A program made the translations under genes and the position numbers. A stretch of DNA of 64,000 nt, taken from Yoonia tamlensis (GTDB taxonomy: Bacteria; Pseudomonadota; Alphaproteobacteria; Rhodobacterales; Rhodobacteraceae). This document shows, piece by piece, positions 53,613 through 63,490 of the stretch; position 1 is the first letter of the stretch; each line of letters opens with the position of its first letter. Below the pieces are notes generated by a model. It had not been told where the DNA came from and did not search any database. It was given only the letters and a program-made list of their open reading frames with translations. The DNA lies in NCBI RefSeq assembly GCF_900115105.1, contig NZ_FOYP01000001.1, positions 1,576,097-1,640,096 of the forward strand, given 5' to 3'.

Positions 53613-54805
53613 GCACGCGGGAGCAGATCATTTTTGGTGATCTGCTCTTGCAAGGTTTTCATGATTTTTTCCAATGACTTCGGCAGGTAATCATTGTCGC
53701 AGGCGATCCGCGCGCGGGTGATGTCGCTGACATCTTCAATCCGCACGGGCCCTGCGCGATGATGTTTGCGTAGGCTCATGACTTTGGTCATCACGCTGCG
53801 CTTGCTCTTGTTGATCAGATGTTCGCGGATGTTTTGCCCTGCGCGCACCTCGTCGATCACGCGCGCGTCCATTTCAAGCCCGACACGCTGCGCGCCTTGC
53901 GCAATCCAGTCGCAAGCAAATGTCGACAGCCCCAAGCGGTCCCCGCCGCCGCCAATCGACCCGTGATCGCCTGGAAACCATTCCTGCCGGTAGGCCCAGT
54001 TATCGCGGGTGGTCGGTTCAAGCGATGCATCGCTTTCCAGCCCCAGAGCCGCAAGGTTCATCCGGTCGAGCTTCTCAGACCAAAGTGCCGGCGGAAATGT
54101 CTTGCGGTGTTCATCAATGGCCACGGCATGGCGCGCGGATGTCACCATGCTGCTCAGATGTTCATCATGGAATTCATGGCGTTTGTTGAACAGCTTGGCC
54201 GTCATCCAATGACCCGGCACGCCCAATGCGCCCACCGTGTCCCAGACCCCAAGGTAATTCACCGCAAGGTTGACACAAAGATTTGGTCGCGTTTGCAAAC
54301 GCCACTGCCATTCCTTTGCGCTTGTGGCCGTATAGGGGGCAAAATCCGACCGGAACAAGAAACTTTCAGGATCATCGGGGTGGGTATTGGGATCACGCGA
54401 GCGATAGCGGGTCATCGCCTCGCCCAGCCGATGCACATGATTGCGCGGCGGGATACCGCACGACCGGATCAGCCCGGCCAATGAACGCGCGGTATAGGCC
54501 CCGCGCGAAAATCCGAAAATGTAGATCTCATCGCCCGGCTCATAGGCAAAAACAAGCGCGCGGTAGGCGTCTTCGACGTTTTCGACCAGCCCCATGCCCA
54601 TCGCGCCGCCAAGAAAGCGATCCAAGAAACGCGCGACACGATTTGAACCGCGCCCCGCCCCGACGCCCAACACATAGAAAACCTCTTGCTTGACGCCATC
54701 TTTGGCCGTGTGTTTCACAGCCTGCGCTAAACGCACCACATTGGTCTGATGTGCCGCGTCATGGCGGTTCCACGTGCCGTCACAGAAAATAGCAATGCGC
54801 TTCAT
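53609..54805 (-). CDS. DUF2235 alpha/beta-hydrolase
   Basis: A 398-residue DUF2235 protein ([13 protein letters not shown]...; nucleophile Ser in [27 protein letters not shown] and [12 protein letters not shown]). The family includes Tle1 phospholipase effectors of type VI secretion, but no secretion genes lie nearby and most members are uncharacterised. No signal peptide is seen. It overlaps the serS stop by 4 bases. Confidence 0.9.
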   Translation of the reverse strand: MKRIAIFCDGTWNRHDAAHQTNVVRLAQAVKHTAKDGVKQEVFYVLGVGAGRGSNRVARFLDRFLGGAMGMGLVENVEDAYRALVFAYEPGDEIYIFGFSRGAYTARSLAGLIRSCGIPPRNHVHRLGEAMTRYRSRDPNTHPDDPESFLFRSDFAPYTATSAKEWQWRLQTRPNLCVNLAVNYLGVWDTVGALGVPGHWMTAKLFNKRHEFHDEHLSSMVTSARHAVAIDEHRKTFPPALWSEKLDRMNLAALGLESDASLEPTTRDNWAYRQEWFPGDHGSIGGGGDRLGLSTFACDWIAQGAQRVGLEMDARVIDEVRAGQNIREHLINKSKRSVMTKVMSLRKHHRAGPVRIEDVSDITRARIACDNDYLPKSLEKIMKTLQEQITKNDLLPRA

Positions 54806-54877
54806 CTTAAATCACCCTTTGCGAATACGCAGATGCTGCGCAACGCAAAGGAGAAATTCAAGTCAGCTTTTCCCGAC

Positions 54878-56350
54878 CTAACGGTCAGAACCACCCTTTT
54901 TAAGGTGCTTGGACAGGCGCGATGGCTGCGACGATTTTTTATCCTTATATGGGTTCTTGTCGCCCTGATCGCGCAGGAACAGCCGGATCGGTGTGCCGGG
55001 CATGTCAAAATCGACGCGCAACCCGTTGACCAGATAACGTTTATAGCTTTCGGGCATCATATCGGGATGCGATGTCATCACCACAAAGGCAGGCGGGCGC
55101 GTCTTCACTTGGGTCATGTAGCGCATTTTGATGCGCTTGCCGCCCGGTGCGGGTGGCGGGTGCTGTTCCAGCATCCCAACCAACCAGCGGTTCAGGTTGG
55201 CGGTGCTGACGCGGCGGTTCCAAACCTCATGCGCGCGCATGATCGCCTGTTGCAGCTTGTCGACGCCCTTACCGGTCTTGGCCGACACGGTGACCAATGG
55301 CGCACCGCGCAGCTGCGGTAGCAGACGTTCAAAGCTTTCGCGCAGTTCTTTAAGCTTGGTTTGCTTTTCGTCTTCGATGTCCCATTTGTTCACCGCAATC
55401 ACCACGGCGCGGCCTTCGCGTTCGGCCAGATCGGCGATCCGCAAATCCTGTTGTTCAAACGGAATTTCCACATCAAGCAACACAACGACTACCTCGGCAA
55501 ATTTCACCGCGCGCAACCCGTCGGACACCGACAGTTTTTCCAGCTTTTCCTGCACTTTGGCCTTGCGACGCATGCCGGCAGTGTCGAAAATCCGCATCGG
55601 CACGGGCACACCGTCCGGCCCCGCCCAGTCCTGCTGGACAGAGATCGCGTCGCGGGTAATGCCCGCTTCTGGTCCGGTCAGCAGACGTTCTTCACCGATA
55701 ATCTGGTTGATCAGCGTGGATTTACCCGCATTCGGGCGGCCAACTACGGCAATTTGGAGCGGCTTTGCCTTGGTCGGGACGCGCGGCGCATCCTCGTCAT
55801 CATCACCGACTTCAACGTCGATATCGGGCGCGTCGGCCGCGGCACGTTCTTCGTGGGCTTCATAAATAGGGCGCAGCACATCCATCAATTCGCCCATGCC
55901 TTCGCCATGTTCAGCGGACAAGCGGATCGGTTCACCCAGCCCGAGCGAATAAGCCTCTAGGATGGTGGCATCAGCAGCTTTGCCTTCGCCCTTATTGGCG
56001 GCAAGGATCACATTGGCGTTTTTCTTGCGCAGAATTTCCGCGAACACCATATCGGCAGGCAGCACCCCTGCCCGCGCGTCGATCATGAACAAGCAAACAT
56101 CAGCCATTTCAACGGCACGTTCGGTCAGACGGCGCATACGGCCTTGTAGGCTGTCGTCGGTGGCCTCTTCCAGACCGGCACTGTCAAGCACGGTAAATCG
56201 CAGGTCGGCAATCCGCCCTTCGCCTTCGCGCAGGTCGCGCGTTACCCCCGGCTGGTCATCGACCAAGGCCAGCTTTTTGCCAACCAGACGGTTGAACAGC
56301 GTGGATTTGCCCACATTGGGGCGGCCCACGATCGCAAGGGTAAAACTCAT
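54878..56350 (-). CDS. der: Ribosome biogenesis GTPase Der (EngA)
   Basis: A 490-residue protein with two GTPase domains in tandem: P loop GRPNVGKST at residues 8-16 and [11 protein letters not shown] at about 208, the second domain also showing NKWDIED. A C-terminal KH-like domain and a basic tail follow ([12 protein letters not shown]). An acidic linker ([14 protein letters not shown]) joins the G domains. It acts in 50S subunit assembly. It follows bamB by 51 bases. Confidence 0.97.
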   Translation of the reverse strand: MSFTLAIVGRPNVGKSTLFNRLVGKKLALVDDQPGVTRDLREGEGRIADLRFTVLDSAGLEEATDDSLQGRMRRLTERAVEMADVCLFMIDARAGVLPADMVFAEILRKKNANVILAANKGEGKAADATILEAYSLGLGEPIRLSAEHGEGMGELMDVLRPIYEAHEERAAADAPDIDVEVGDDDEDAPRVPTKAKPLQIAVVGRPNAGKSTLINQIIGEERLLTGPEAGITRDAISVQQDWAGPDGVPVPMRIFDTAGMRRKAKVQEKLEKLSVSDGLRAVKFAEVVVVLLDVEIPFEQQDLRIADLAEREGRAVVIAVNKWDIEDEKQTKLKELRESFERLLPQLRGAPLVTVSAKTGKGVDKLQQAIMRAHEVWNRRVSTANLNRWLVGMLEQHPPPAPGGKRIKMRYMTQVKTRPPAFVVMTSHPDMMPESYKRYLVNGLRVDFDMPGTPIRLFLRDQGDKNPYKDKKSSQPSRLSKHLKKGGSDR

Positions 56351-56401
56351 TGTCTTCGGCTCCTGACGGATGTTGAGGCCCGCCGATACACCAATCAGCG
56401 G

Positions 56402-57694
56402 CTAACGGAAAGCATGCAATTTGCCGTCTTTGCTGACAACATACAGCACCTGCCCCGCAATCACCGGCGCAGAGGCCGCACCACCTGGAAATTCGAGCGT
56501 GCCAATCAATGCGCCGGATGCCGGATCAAACTGACGGATCAACCCGTCGGATGAGGCAACAATCAACCGGCCACCGGCCAAAACAGGGCCATAATGCGCG
56601 TGAACGCGGCGTTGGCGGGCTGTGCGTTCGCTGGTAAAGTTCGGCAGATCAATCCGCCAGACCGGATCGCCGCTATTGGCGTCAAGCCGCACCAGTTCAT
56701 TTACATCATTGATCAGATAAACGGCATTGCCCACCGGCCAAACGGGGCTTAGCGCGCCTTCGCCTGCGGTCCAGATCCGGCTGCCGTCCTTGATATCAAG
56801 CGCCACGATTCGTCCGCCAAAGTTGCCGATATAGACGCGGTCGCCCATGATCACGGGATCGCCCGCAATATCGGTGACAAGCGACGCCGCACTGCCCAGA
56901 CGTTCACCCGAGACGACCGTGCTCCAACGGCGGATGCCGCCTTGGGGGTAGACAGAAACAACTTCACCCGACGGGAAAGGCAGGATCAAATTGTCGCCTG
57001 AAACCGCAGGGGATGCACCGCTGTCAAAATTCGCAACTGATGGCGTGCCACTATATTGCCAGCGAATGCGGCCGTCATTGATATCAAGCGCCCAAGCCGT
57101 GCTATCGCGGCCCACAACGTAGACCAGATCGCCGCGCAGCGTCGCCGAAGCATTCACCGGCGCGTCCAGATCCTGCACCCAGTTAATTGCGCCCGTTCCC
57201 GCATCGAGCGACGTGATTTCACCAAAGCCGGTGGTCGCATAGACACGCCCGCCGCCAACCATGACAGCGCCGCCCGAAGCATCGCTTGCACGGTCGCGTG
57301 ACGGGGTCAGATCGCGGGTCCAGACGGGCTGCCCGTCAACGGTGGTGGCGGTCACGGTAGCGCGTGCATCAACCGTATAGACAATGCCGCCAGCAACCAC
57401 GGGTTCGGCGGTGATCCGCGCGCGGCGGCTGTCGCCTTCGCCGATGGACACAGCAAACAGCGGCGACAGGCTGGCCCCAAGCGCCGGATGGTTAATCTGA
57501 TGTGACGGCCCGCCGTTGCGGTCGGACCAATCGGCGTTGACCTGTGCTTGCGGCAAGGTCACGGGCAGCACCGTGTTTTCAAAAACCGGGGCGTCACGCA
57601 GGGCAAAACGTTCTCCTGGCAGGATCACGTCTTTTTCACCACATGCGGACAACAACGCCAAAGCGAGCCCCGCGCCGAGAATAGATTTTGCCAT
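56402..57694 (-). CDS. bamB: Outer membrane assembly lipoprotein BamB
   Basis: A 430-residue lipoprotein with lipobox LSAC (C18 after MAKSILGAGLALALLSA) and an eight-bladed PQQ-type propeller (repeats such as VVAGGIVYTVDARATVT, RIVALDIKDGSRIWTAG, GRLIVASSDGLIRQFD). It is part of the BAM complex. The start is ATG 57694. Confidence 0.95.
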   Translation of the reverse strand: MAKSILGAGLALALLSACGEKDVILPGERFALRDAPVFENTVLPVTLPQAQVNADWSDRNGGPSHQINHPALGASLSPLFAVSIGEGDSRRARITAEPVVAGGIVYTVDARATVTATTVDGQPVWTRDLTPSRDRASDASGGAVMVGGGRVYATTGFGEITSLDAGTGAINWVQDLDAPVNASATLRGDLVYVVGRDSTAWALDINDGRIRWQYSGTPSVANFDSGASPAVSGDNLILPFPSGEVVSVYPQGGIRRWSTVVSGERLGSAASLVTDIAGDPVIMGDRVYIGNFGGRIVALDIKDGSRIWTAGEGALSPVWPVGNAVYLINDVNELVRLDANSGDPVWRIDLPNFTSERTARQRRVHAHYGPVLAGGRLIVASSDGLIRQFDPASGALIGTLEFPGGAASAPVIAGQVLYVVSKDGKLHAFR

Positions 57695-57717
57695 CACGGT
57701 GCGTTCCAATCTGGGTA

Positions 57718-58374
57718 CTATTGTGTCACAGGCTCGGGCAATGGTTCGCCCAAGGCAATCATCATATTTTGCACACGCTCACGCAAGCCTTGCGTCGACG
57801 CGGCGTCTTCTTCGATCTGGCGCAAAATCACCAGCGCGGCCTCTTTATCGCCGCCGTCCAGATGCACATAGGCGATCTGCTCCATCGCCAGCAGATAATA
57901 GGGCTGGCCAGGCTGCGACAGTGGCGTCAGTGCTGCGATTTTTGCGGCGGCGTCGTCATTAGGCAGCATCGCCGCCTTGAGCGCAGCAAGATCACGGTAC
58001 ATTTGCGGCGCGGTTTCATCGGCAGCAAGTGCGGCAAAACCGGCGGCTGCCCCTGCAAAATCATCGGCTTCGACCATTGCGGATGCGGCCAGCATTGCGG
58101 CCACGGCTGCGGCGGGGCCATCAACCGGAACGGCTGCCAGATCTTGTGCCCGTGCGCTCGCATCGGTGCCTGTCAGCGCATCATAAATCGCATCACCTGC
58201 GGCCTGCGCGCGCGCATTTTCCTGCGCCGACTTATATTCGGAATAGGCCGCACCGCCCACCAAAGCGAGAACCAGCGCCACAGCGATAGGCCCGTATTTG
58301 CGCATCTGCGCATAGAGCTTGTCGCGCTTCACCTCTTCGGTGACTTCGTCGATAAAACTGTCCGAGTTGCTCAC
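57718..58374 (-). CDS. Membrane-anchored TPR-like protein (YfgM type)
   Basis: 218 residues from GTG 58374 (reads MSNSDSFIDEVTEEVKRDKL), five bases after GGGGG; ATG 58386 is a weaker start. One membrane helix (YGPIAVALVLALVGGAAYS) and a helical, Ala-rich periplasmic TPR-like domain follow. The same order (YfgM-like, bamB, der) is common in proteobacteria, which suggests a role near the Sec or BAM machinery. Confidence 0.88.
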   Translation of the reverse strand: MSNSDSFIDEVTEEVKRDKLYAQMRKYGPIAVALVLALVGGAAYSEYKSAQENARAQAAGDAIYDALTGTDASARAQDLAAVPVDGPAAAVAAMLAASAMVEADDFAGAAAGFAALAADETAPQMYRDLAALKAAMLPNDDAAAKIAALTPLSQPGQPYYLLAMEQIAYVHLDGGDKEAALVILRQIEEDAASTQGLRERVQNMMIALGEPLPEPVTQ

Positions 58375-58470
58375 TCTGGCCCCCATTTAACGCTGAATGT
58401 TTCACATCCTTTGCGCGTTCATATCGCGAAGCGGCCCAGATGGACAAGTAAGAAGGCGCGCATCACAGCA

Positions 58471-59682
58471 TTACACGCTGATTTTATCGCCTTTTTCTGT
58501 GCCCGCCTGCCCCATCAGCCGAAACGTGCGCAGCGCCGTGATCAAACCAAGCACCGCACAAAGCGCGATCCCCGCGATCATCGGAACGGCGGTGCCATCA
58601 AAAAACAGCCCCGTCACAACGACCATCATGCCTGCTGTAACCATCTGCAACGTGCCGCCAAGGCTAGAGGCAAGCCCCGCGATTTCGCCGTGCGGATCAA
58701 GCGCCACAACCATCGTCGTTGGCAATATCAGCCCCAGACAGGCGTTGGCGCAAAACAGCCCTGCGATAATCACGGGCAGGCTTGCAAATCCTGCCAGCCC
58801 GATCCCCAAGAGCACAAGCGCAAAGCCCGCAAACCCGATGACCGCAAGCCGCATCACCGGCAAAATGCCAAATCTTTCGCCCAAAGGCGCCGCCATCTGC
58901 GACGCCCCGAAAAAGCCCACCGCGTTGATTGCAAATGCCACGCTAAACCCTGTCGGGGTTAGCCCGAACTGGTCAGTATAGACAAAGGCCGCGCTGGCGA
59001 TGAACACCAAAAAGCTGGAAAACCCAAATCCGCCGATCAGCGTCAAACCCATGAACACCGGATCGCGGGTCAGAACCTTTGTGCCGGACCAAAGGTTGGC
59101 GACGTTCACCTTGACGCGATGTTCAACCAAAAGCGTTTCGGGCAGCACAGTCCCGACAAGCACGAGGCTTAACACTGCGGCAAGCGCCAGCGCCCAAAAG
59201 ATGGATTGCCAGCCCGATATGGCGATCAAACCCGATCCGGCCAGCGGCGCCAGCATCGGCGAGACGGAAATCACCAGCATGATCATCGCCATCAATCTAG
59301 TCGCCGCTGTGCCTGTATGCATATCGCGCACAATCGCGCGCGGCACGACCATCAACACGGCCCCGCCCATGCCCTGGACGGCGCGCGCTGCAATCAGCCA
59401 GCCGATTGTGGGCGCCAGCGCACAGGCGACAGACCCTGCGATAAATATCCCGACACCAGTATAAAGCGGCAGCTTGCGCCCGACCTGATCCGCCCAAGGA
59501 CCATAGAACAATTGCGCCAACCCGAAGGCCACAAAATAAGAGGTCAACGTGAGCTGCACAGCCGTCACATCAGCCGCCAATGCCGCCGCAATCGCGGGCA
59601 TCGCAGGCAGATACATGTCAATCGCGAAAGGACCAACAGCGGATAGAAGCCCAAGAATAAGGGCCGCGCGAAACAAAGACAT
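58471..59682 (-). CDS. MFS transporter, Bcr/CflA drug-efflux family
   Basis: A 403-residue 12-helix transporter. The family motif GPWADQVGRKLPLYTG lies after the second helix, and MVVPRAIVRDMHTGTAATRLM fits the Bcr/CflA group. Substrates of relatives include bicyclomycin, sulfonamides and other small molecules; the substrate here cannot be told. Monocistronic. Confidence 0.92.
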   Translation of the reverse strand: MSLFRAALILGLLSAVGPFAIDMYLPAMPAIAAALAADVTAVQLTLTSYFVAFGLAQLFYGPWADQVGRKLPLYTGVGIFIAGSVACALAPTIGWLIAARAVQGMGGAVLMVVPRAIVRDMHTGTAATRLMAMIMLVISVSPMLAPLAGSGLIAISGWQSIFWALALAAVLSLVLVGTVLPETLLVEHRVKVNVANLWSGTKVLTRDPVFMGLTLIGGFGFSSFLVFIASAAFVYTDQFGLTPTGFSVAFAINAVGFFGASQMAAPLGERFGILPVMRLAVIGFAGFALVLLGIGLAGFASLPVIIAGLFCANACLGLILPTTMVVALDPHGEIAGLASSLGGTLQMVTAGMMVVVTGLFFDGTAVPMIAGIALCAVLGLITALRTFRLMGQAGTEKGDKISV

Positions 59683-59751
59683 GAGAATACCTGAAGTTGT
59701 GGTGATTTGCCCCTTCAGTATGGGCGCATCACCGCAATTGCAACCGCTGTC

Positions 59752-61572
59752 TTAGGCGGCATCTTCTTCGGATTGGCGGTTCCACAGATGCGCATAGCGC
59801 CCCGCAAGCCCCAGCAATTCATCATGTTTGCCCTGCTCAACAATCACCCCGTCCTCAAGCACGACAATCTGGTCGGCATCGGCAATTGTCGACAGGCGGT
59901 GCGCGATTGTGATCACAGTGCGCCCCTGCCCCATTGCCTTCAGCTCCGCCTGAATTTCCATTTCTGTTTGGGTATCCAGCGCCGATGTGGCCTCGTCCAG
60001 CAGCAGGATCGGCGGATTTTTCAACAAGGTGCGGGCAATGCCCACGCGCTGTTTTTCGCCCCCCGACAGTTTCAGCCCACGTTCGCCCACAGATGTCTGA
60101 TAGCCATCTGGCAGGCTGACAATAAAATCATGAATTTTGGCAGCTTTGGCGGCCGCGATAATGTCGTCTTCGGTCGCATCAGGGCGCCCGTAGGCGATAT
60201 TGTAATGCACGGTATCATTGAACAGCACGGTGTCTTGCGGCACCACGCCGATCTGTGCGTGCAAGCTTTCTTGGGTCACGTCGCGCAGGTCTTGGCCGTC
60301 GATTTTCAGCGCGCCTGAATTCACATCATAAAACCGGAACAACAGCCGCCCGATGGTGGATTTGCCGGAACCCGACGAGCCGACAATCGCAACCGTCTGC
60401 CCCGGAGCAACCACCAGATTGATCCCCTTGAGGATCGGGCGCGCGGCATCATAGCCAAAACCCACATTTTCAAGCGTGACCTGCCCGCCTGTGACCGCCA
60501 GCGCGGGGGCGTCTGGCTTGTCTTGCACCTCGGCGGGTTGTTCAAGCAGGTCGAACATGTCACCCATATCAATCAGCGCTTGGCGAATTTCGCGGTAAAC
60601 CGTGCCCAGAAAATTCAGGGGCATGGTGATCTGGATCATGTAGGCGTTGACCATGACAAAATCGCCAACGGTCAACGTGCCGTTTTGCACACCAATCGCG
60701 GCCATTACCATCACCGCGACAAGCCCGCCGGTGATCAGAACCGATTGGCCAAAGTTCAGGAAAGCGAGCGAATAATTCGTGCGCACCGCCGCTTTTTGGT
60801 ATTCGGCCATCGCCGCGTCATAGCGGTCCGCCTCCCATTTTTCGGCACCGAAATATTTGACGGTCTCGAAATTCAGCAGGCTGTCAATCGCCTTTTGGTT
60901 GGCGTCGGTGTCCTGTTCGTTCATGATCTTGCGGATTTTGACGCGCCATTCCGTGACCTTGAAAGTAAACAGGATATAAAGCGAAATTGTCACAAAGACG
61001 ACGGCCAAGTACCAGACATCAAACAAGAAAAACAGAACGGCTGCGATCATCAACAACTCGAGGATCAGCGGCCCGATGCTGAACAACAAAAAGCGCAGCA
61101 GAAATTCGACGCCTTTGACTCCGCGTTCAATCACGCGGCTTAACCCACCGGTTTTGCGCATGATGTGATAGCGCATCGACAGGCGGTGGATATGGGTAAA
61201 GGTTTCCAGCGCAAGCTGGCGCAACGCGCGCTGCCCTACGGGCGTAAACACCACATCGCGCAACTGCTGGAACCCGACCGTCATCAGCCGCGCGATACCG
61301 TAGGATAACGTCAACCCCACCGCGCCAAAGCCAAGAATTGTGGCCGCTGACGCGCCTTCGGGGGCCAATGCATCGACGGCTTGCTTGTAGAAAAGCGGGG
61401 TCGTGACCGCGATCAGCTTGGCCGTGAACAAGATAACCATCGCCAGAATAACACGGCGTTTGACCCAAGGTGCGGATTTCGGCCAAAGATAGGGCGCCAC
61501 GCGGCGGATCACATCCCAGCCTTGCACTTTGGTATTTTCAAGGTTGGCGGATGTTGTGGACAGGTGACGCAT
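59752..61572 (-). CDS. ABC exporter, Atm1/heavy-metal type
   Basis: A 606-residue half-transporter. Six-helix domain with FQQLRDVVFTPVGQRALRQL and YHIMRKTGGLSRVIERG, the signature of Atm1-like exporters, then an ATPase domain: Walker A GSSGSGKST, signature LSGGEKQRVGIARTLL, Walker B ILLLDEATSALD. Relatives export glutathione-bound sulfur or metals. It acts as a homodimer. Confidence 0.94.
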   Translation of the reverse strand: MRHLSTTSANLENTKVQGWDVIRRVAPYLWPKSAPWVKRRVILAMVILFTAKLIAVTTPLFYKQAVDALAPEGASAATILGFGAVGLTLSYGIARLMTVGFQQLRDVVFTPVGQRALRQLALETFTHIHRLSMRYHIMRKTGGLSRVIERGVKGVEFLLRFLLFSIGPLILELLMIAAVLFFLFDVWYLAVVFVTISLYILFTFKVTEWRVKIRKIMNEQDTDANQKAIDSLLNFETVKYFGAEKWEADRYDAAMAEYQKAAVRTNYSLAFLNFGQSVLITGGLVAVMVMAAIGVQNGTLTVGDFVMVNAYMIQITMPLNFLGTVYREIRQALIDMGDMFDLLEQPAEVQDKPDAPALAVTGGQVTLENVGFGYDAARPILKGINLVVAPGQTVAIVGSSGSGKSTIGRLLFRFYDVNSGALKIDGQDLRDVTQESLHAQIGVVPQDTVLFNDTVHYNIAYGRPDATEDDIIAAAKAAKIHDFIVSLPDGYQTSVGERGLKLSGGEKQRVGIARTLLKNPPILLLDEATSALDTQTEMEIQAELKAMGQGRTVITIAHRLSTIADADQIVVLEDGVIVEQGKHDELLGLAGRYAHLWNRQSEEDAA

Positions 61573-61638
61573 GTTGGCTCTCCGGCTGGCAGCCCCCTTA
61601 CCTAGGACGCCGCCCGCCTGATTACCAGTGCACGCCGC

Positions 61639-62823
61639 CTATTGATTGATGTCGGGCACGCGGAATATCTGTCCCGGATAGATCAGGTCCGGGTCGCGGA
61701 TCAGATCGGCGTTGGCTTCGTAGACCTGCACATAATAAACACCGTTGCCCAATGTTTCTTCGGCAATCGCCCAAAGCGTCGACCCCGGTTGCACGGTACG
61801 CACGGCAACCTCGAACCCGTCCTGACCGGTTTCTTCAGCCAGAACGGCGGCAACTTCGGATGCTTCTTCGCGCTTGAACGGGGTTTCAAGCCGCGACACA
61901 ACGTCTCCGGCATCGTCGACCTCATCCACCCGGAGCGTGTATATACCGGTCTCGATCTCGGGGAGGTCAATGCGCCAGTCGCCGCCTTGGGTCACCGGCG
62001 AGGTCGTCACGGGTCGGTTATCAAGATAGATCTGCACCGCCCCGTCCCCGATTGCACGGCCCGAAAGCTGCACTTCCCCGGCGGGATCATATGTGATTGC
62101 GTCCAAGCCCACATTTGGCACCGCCAGTTCGGGCCCCGATTGCACCACGCGCACGCCCTGCGCATCGGCTTGCAAAACGGTTGGTGCTGCGGGTGGTGAC
62201 AGGGTCGGGGTCGGTGCTGCCGCGACTTCGGGTGCGGCGGGCGGCGCGGGCGCGGCAGGGGTTGCGGGCTGCGTGGGGGCGCTATTTGCGGCGGGTGCAG
62301 TGGCGGGAGCAAGTTGCGTGTCTGTTTGGTCGGGCAATGCGGGTGCAGCAACCTGCGCCACGACAACAGCAGGGGCGGCTATCGGGGCTACAATATAGCT
62401 GGTTTCAGACCGCACTGCCGTCGCATCAGGATCCGCAATGAGCAGCAGACTGCGCGGCGTTTGCGATGCCCCTGCAACGGGCAATGCGACAAAATTACCT
62501 GCAGCGTCAGCGGTCACACGGTCCAGTTCCTCTCCGCCCAGCATGATCGCAACGACCTGCCCGGGTTCGGCGCGGCCCGCGATCACGATACCGCCGTCGG
62601 GGTCTACGCGAAACGTGTCAAACTGCGGGCCAACAGTGGTTGGCGGCGCCGCTGGTTCTGCGGGTTCGGGTGCAACAGTGGCAATTGTGTCTTGCGCCTG
62701 CGCCGCTTGGGCGGGCGCGGGGGCTGTTTTGGCAAAGTACACGTAAGCGCCGATCCCGACCGCCACTGCGACCACCCCGCCCAGCGCCATCGGCACGGCG
62801 TTTGATTTGCTTGCTTCTGTCAC
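61639..62823 (-). CDS. LysM-domain envelope protein
   Basis: A 394-residue protein. I choose GTG 62823 (reads MTEASKSNAVPMALGG), seven bases after AGGGGG, over ATG 62844. One membrane helix (about 12-32), an Ala/Pro-rich stretch, a beta domain, a second Pro-rich linker, and a C-terminal LysM domain (VQPGSTLWAIAEETLG, LIYPGQIFRVP) that should bind peptidoglycan. Probably anchored in the inner membrane and reaching into the wall. Confidence 0.9.
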   Translation of the reverse strand: MTEASKSNAVPMALGGVVAVAVGIGAYVYFAKTAPAPAQAAQAQDTIATVAPEPAEPAAPPTTVGPQFDTFRVDPDGGIVIAGRAEPGQVVAIMLGGEELDRVTADAAGNFVALPVAGASQTPRSLLLIADPDATAVRSETSYIVAPIAAPAVVVAQVAAPALPDQTDTQLAPATAPAANSAPTQPATPAAPAPPAAPEVAAAPTPTLSPPAAPTVLQADAQGVRVVQSGPELAVPNVGLDAITYDPAGEVQLSGRAIGDGAVQIYLDNRPVTTSPVTQGGDWRIDLPEIETGIYTLRVDEVDDAGDVVSRLETPFKREEASEVAAVLAEETGQDGFEVAVRTVQPGSTLWAIAEETLGNGVYYVQVYEANADLIRDPDLIYPGQIFRVPDINQ

Positions 62824-62932
62824 GTCTTTCCCCCTAAAGGCCATTGTATTCGGTGCCCCCACCGCACAAGGTAAGCCACCGTAACAACGCTACATTCATG
62901 CGTCAAAGTGAAGCTGCACAAAAAGGGACCAT

Positions 62933-63490
62933 ATGTCTACATTTCCAAAATCCGTTTGCGTCTATTGCGGGTCACGCGATGGCGCCCTGCCCGCCTATGC
63001 GCAGGCCGCTGAAGCCACTGGCCAGATGCTGGCACGCAACGACTGGCGGCTGGTATACGGCGCGGGCGATGTCGGGCTGATGGGACGGGTCGCAAATGCG
63101 GTCCAGGATGCGGGTGGCCGCACCTTTGGGGTGATCCCGACCCATCTACTGGATTGGGAAGTCGGCAAGCGCGATCTAGACAGTTTTGTGATCACCGAAA
63201 CCATGCATGAACGCAAAAAGGTGATGTTCATGAATGCCGATGCAGTGGTTGTGTTGCCTGGCGGCGCCGGATCGCTTGATGAATTTTTTGAAGCACTGAC
63301 ATGGCGACAGCTCAAGCTCCACGAAAAACCGATTATCTTGCTCAATACTGACGGGTTTTGGGATCCGCTTTGGGCGCTACTGACCCATGTGGTTGATCAG
63401 GGTTTCGCAGGCGATGATATTCTGGGCTATGTCGATATTGTGCCCGATGTCGCAGCGCTTGAAACCCGTTTGCGCGCGGCCCTTTCCTGA
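62933..63490 (+). CDS. LOG-family protein (TIGR00730)
   Basis: A 185-residue Rossmann-fold protein. It has SVCVYCGSRDGA at the start and the LOG motifs GGAGSLDEFFEALTWRQL and MHERKKVMF. Relatives hydrolyse cytokinin or purine nucleoside monophosphates to the base and ribose phosphate. The 3' end overlaps the convergent rarD-like gene by 64 bases. Confidence 0.93.
   Translation: MSTFPKSVCVYCGSRDGALPAYAQAAEATGQMLARNDWRLVYGAGDVGLMGRVANAVQDAGGRTFGVIPTHLLDWEVGKRDLDSFVITETMHERKKVMFMNADAVVVLPGGAGSLDEFFEALTWRQLKLHEKPIILLNTDGFWDPLWALLTHVVDQGFAGDDILGYVDIVPDVAALETRLRAALS

Noticed and set aside
53609-54805. The DUF2235 gene as a type VI secretion effector
   Set aside because: No VgrG, Hcp, immunity or other secretion gene is near, and most DUF2235 proteins are not effectors.
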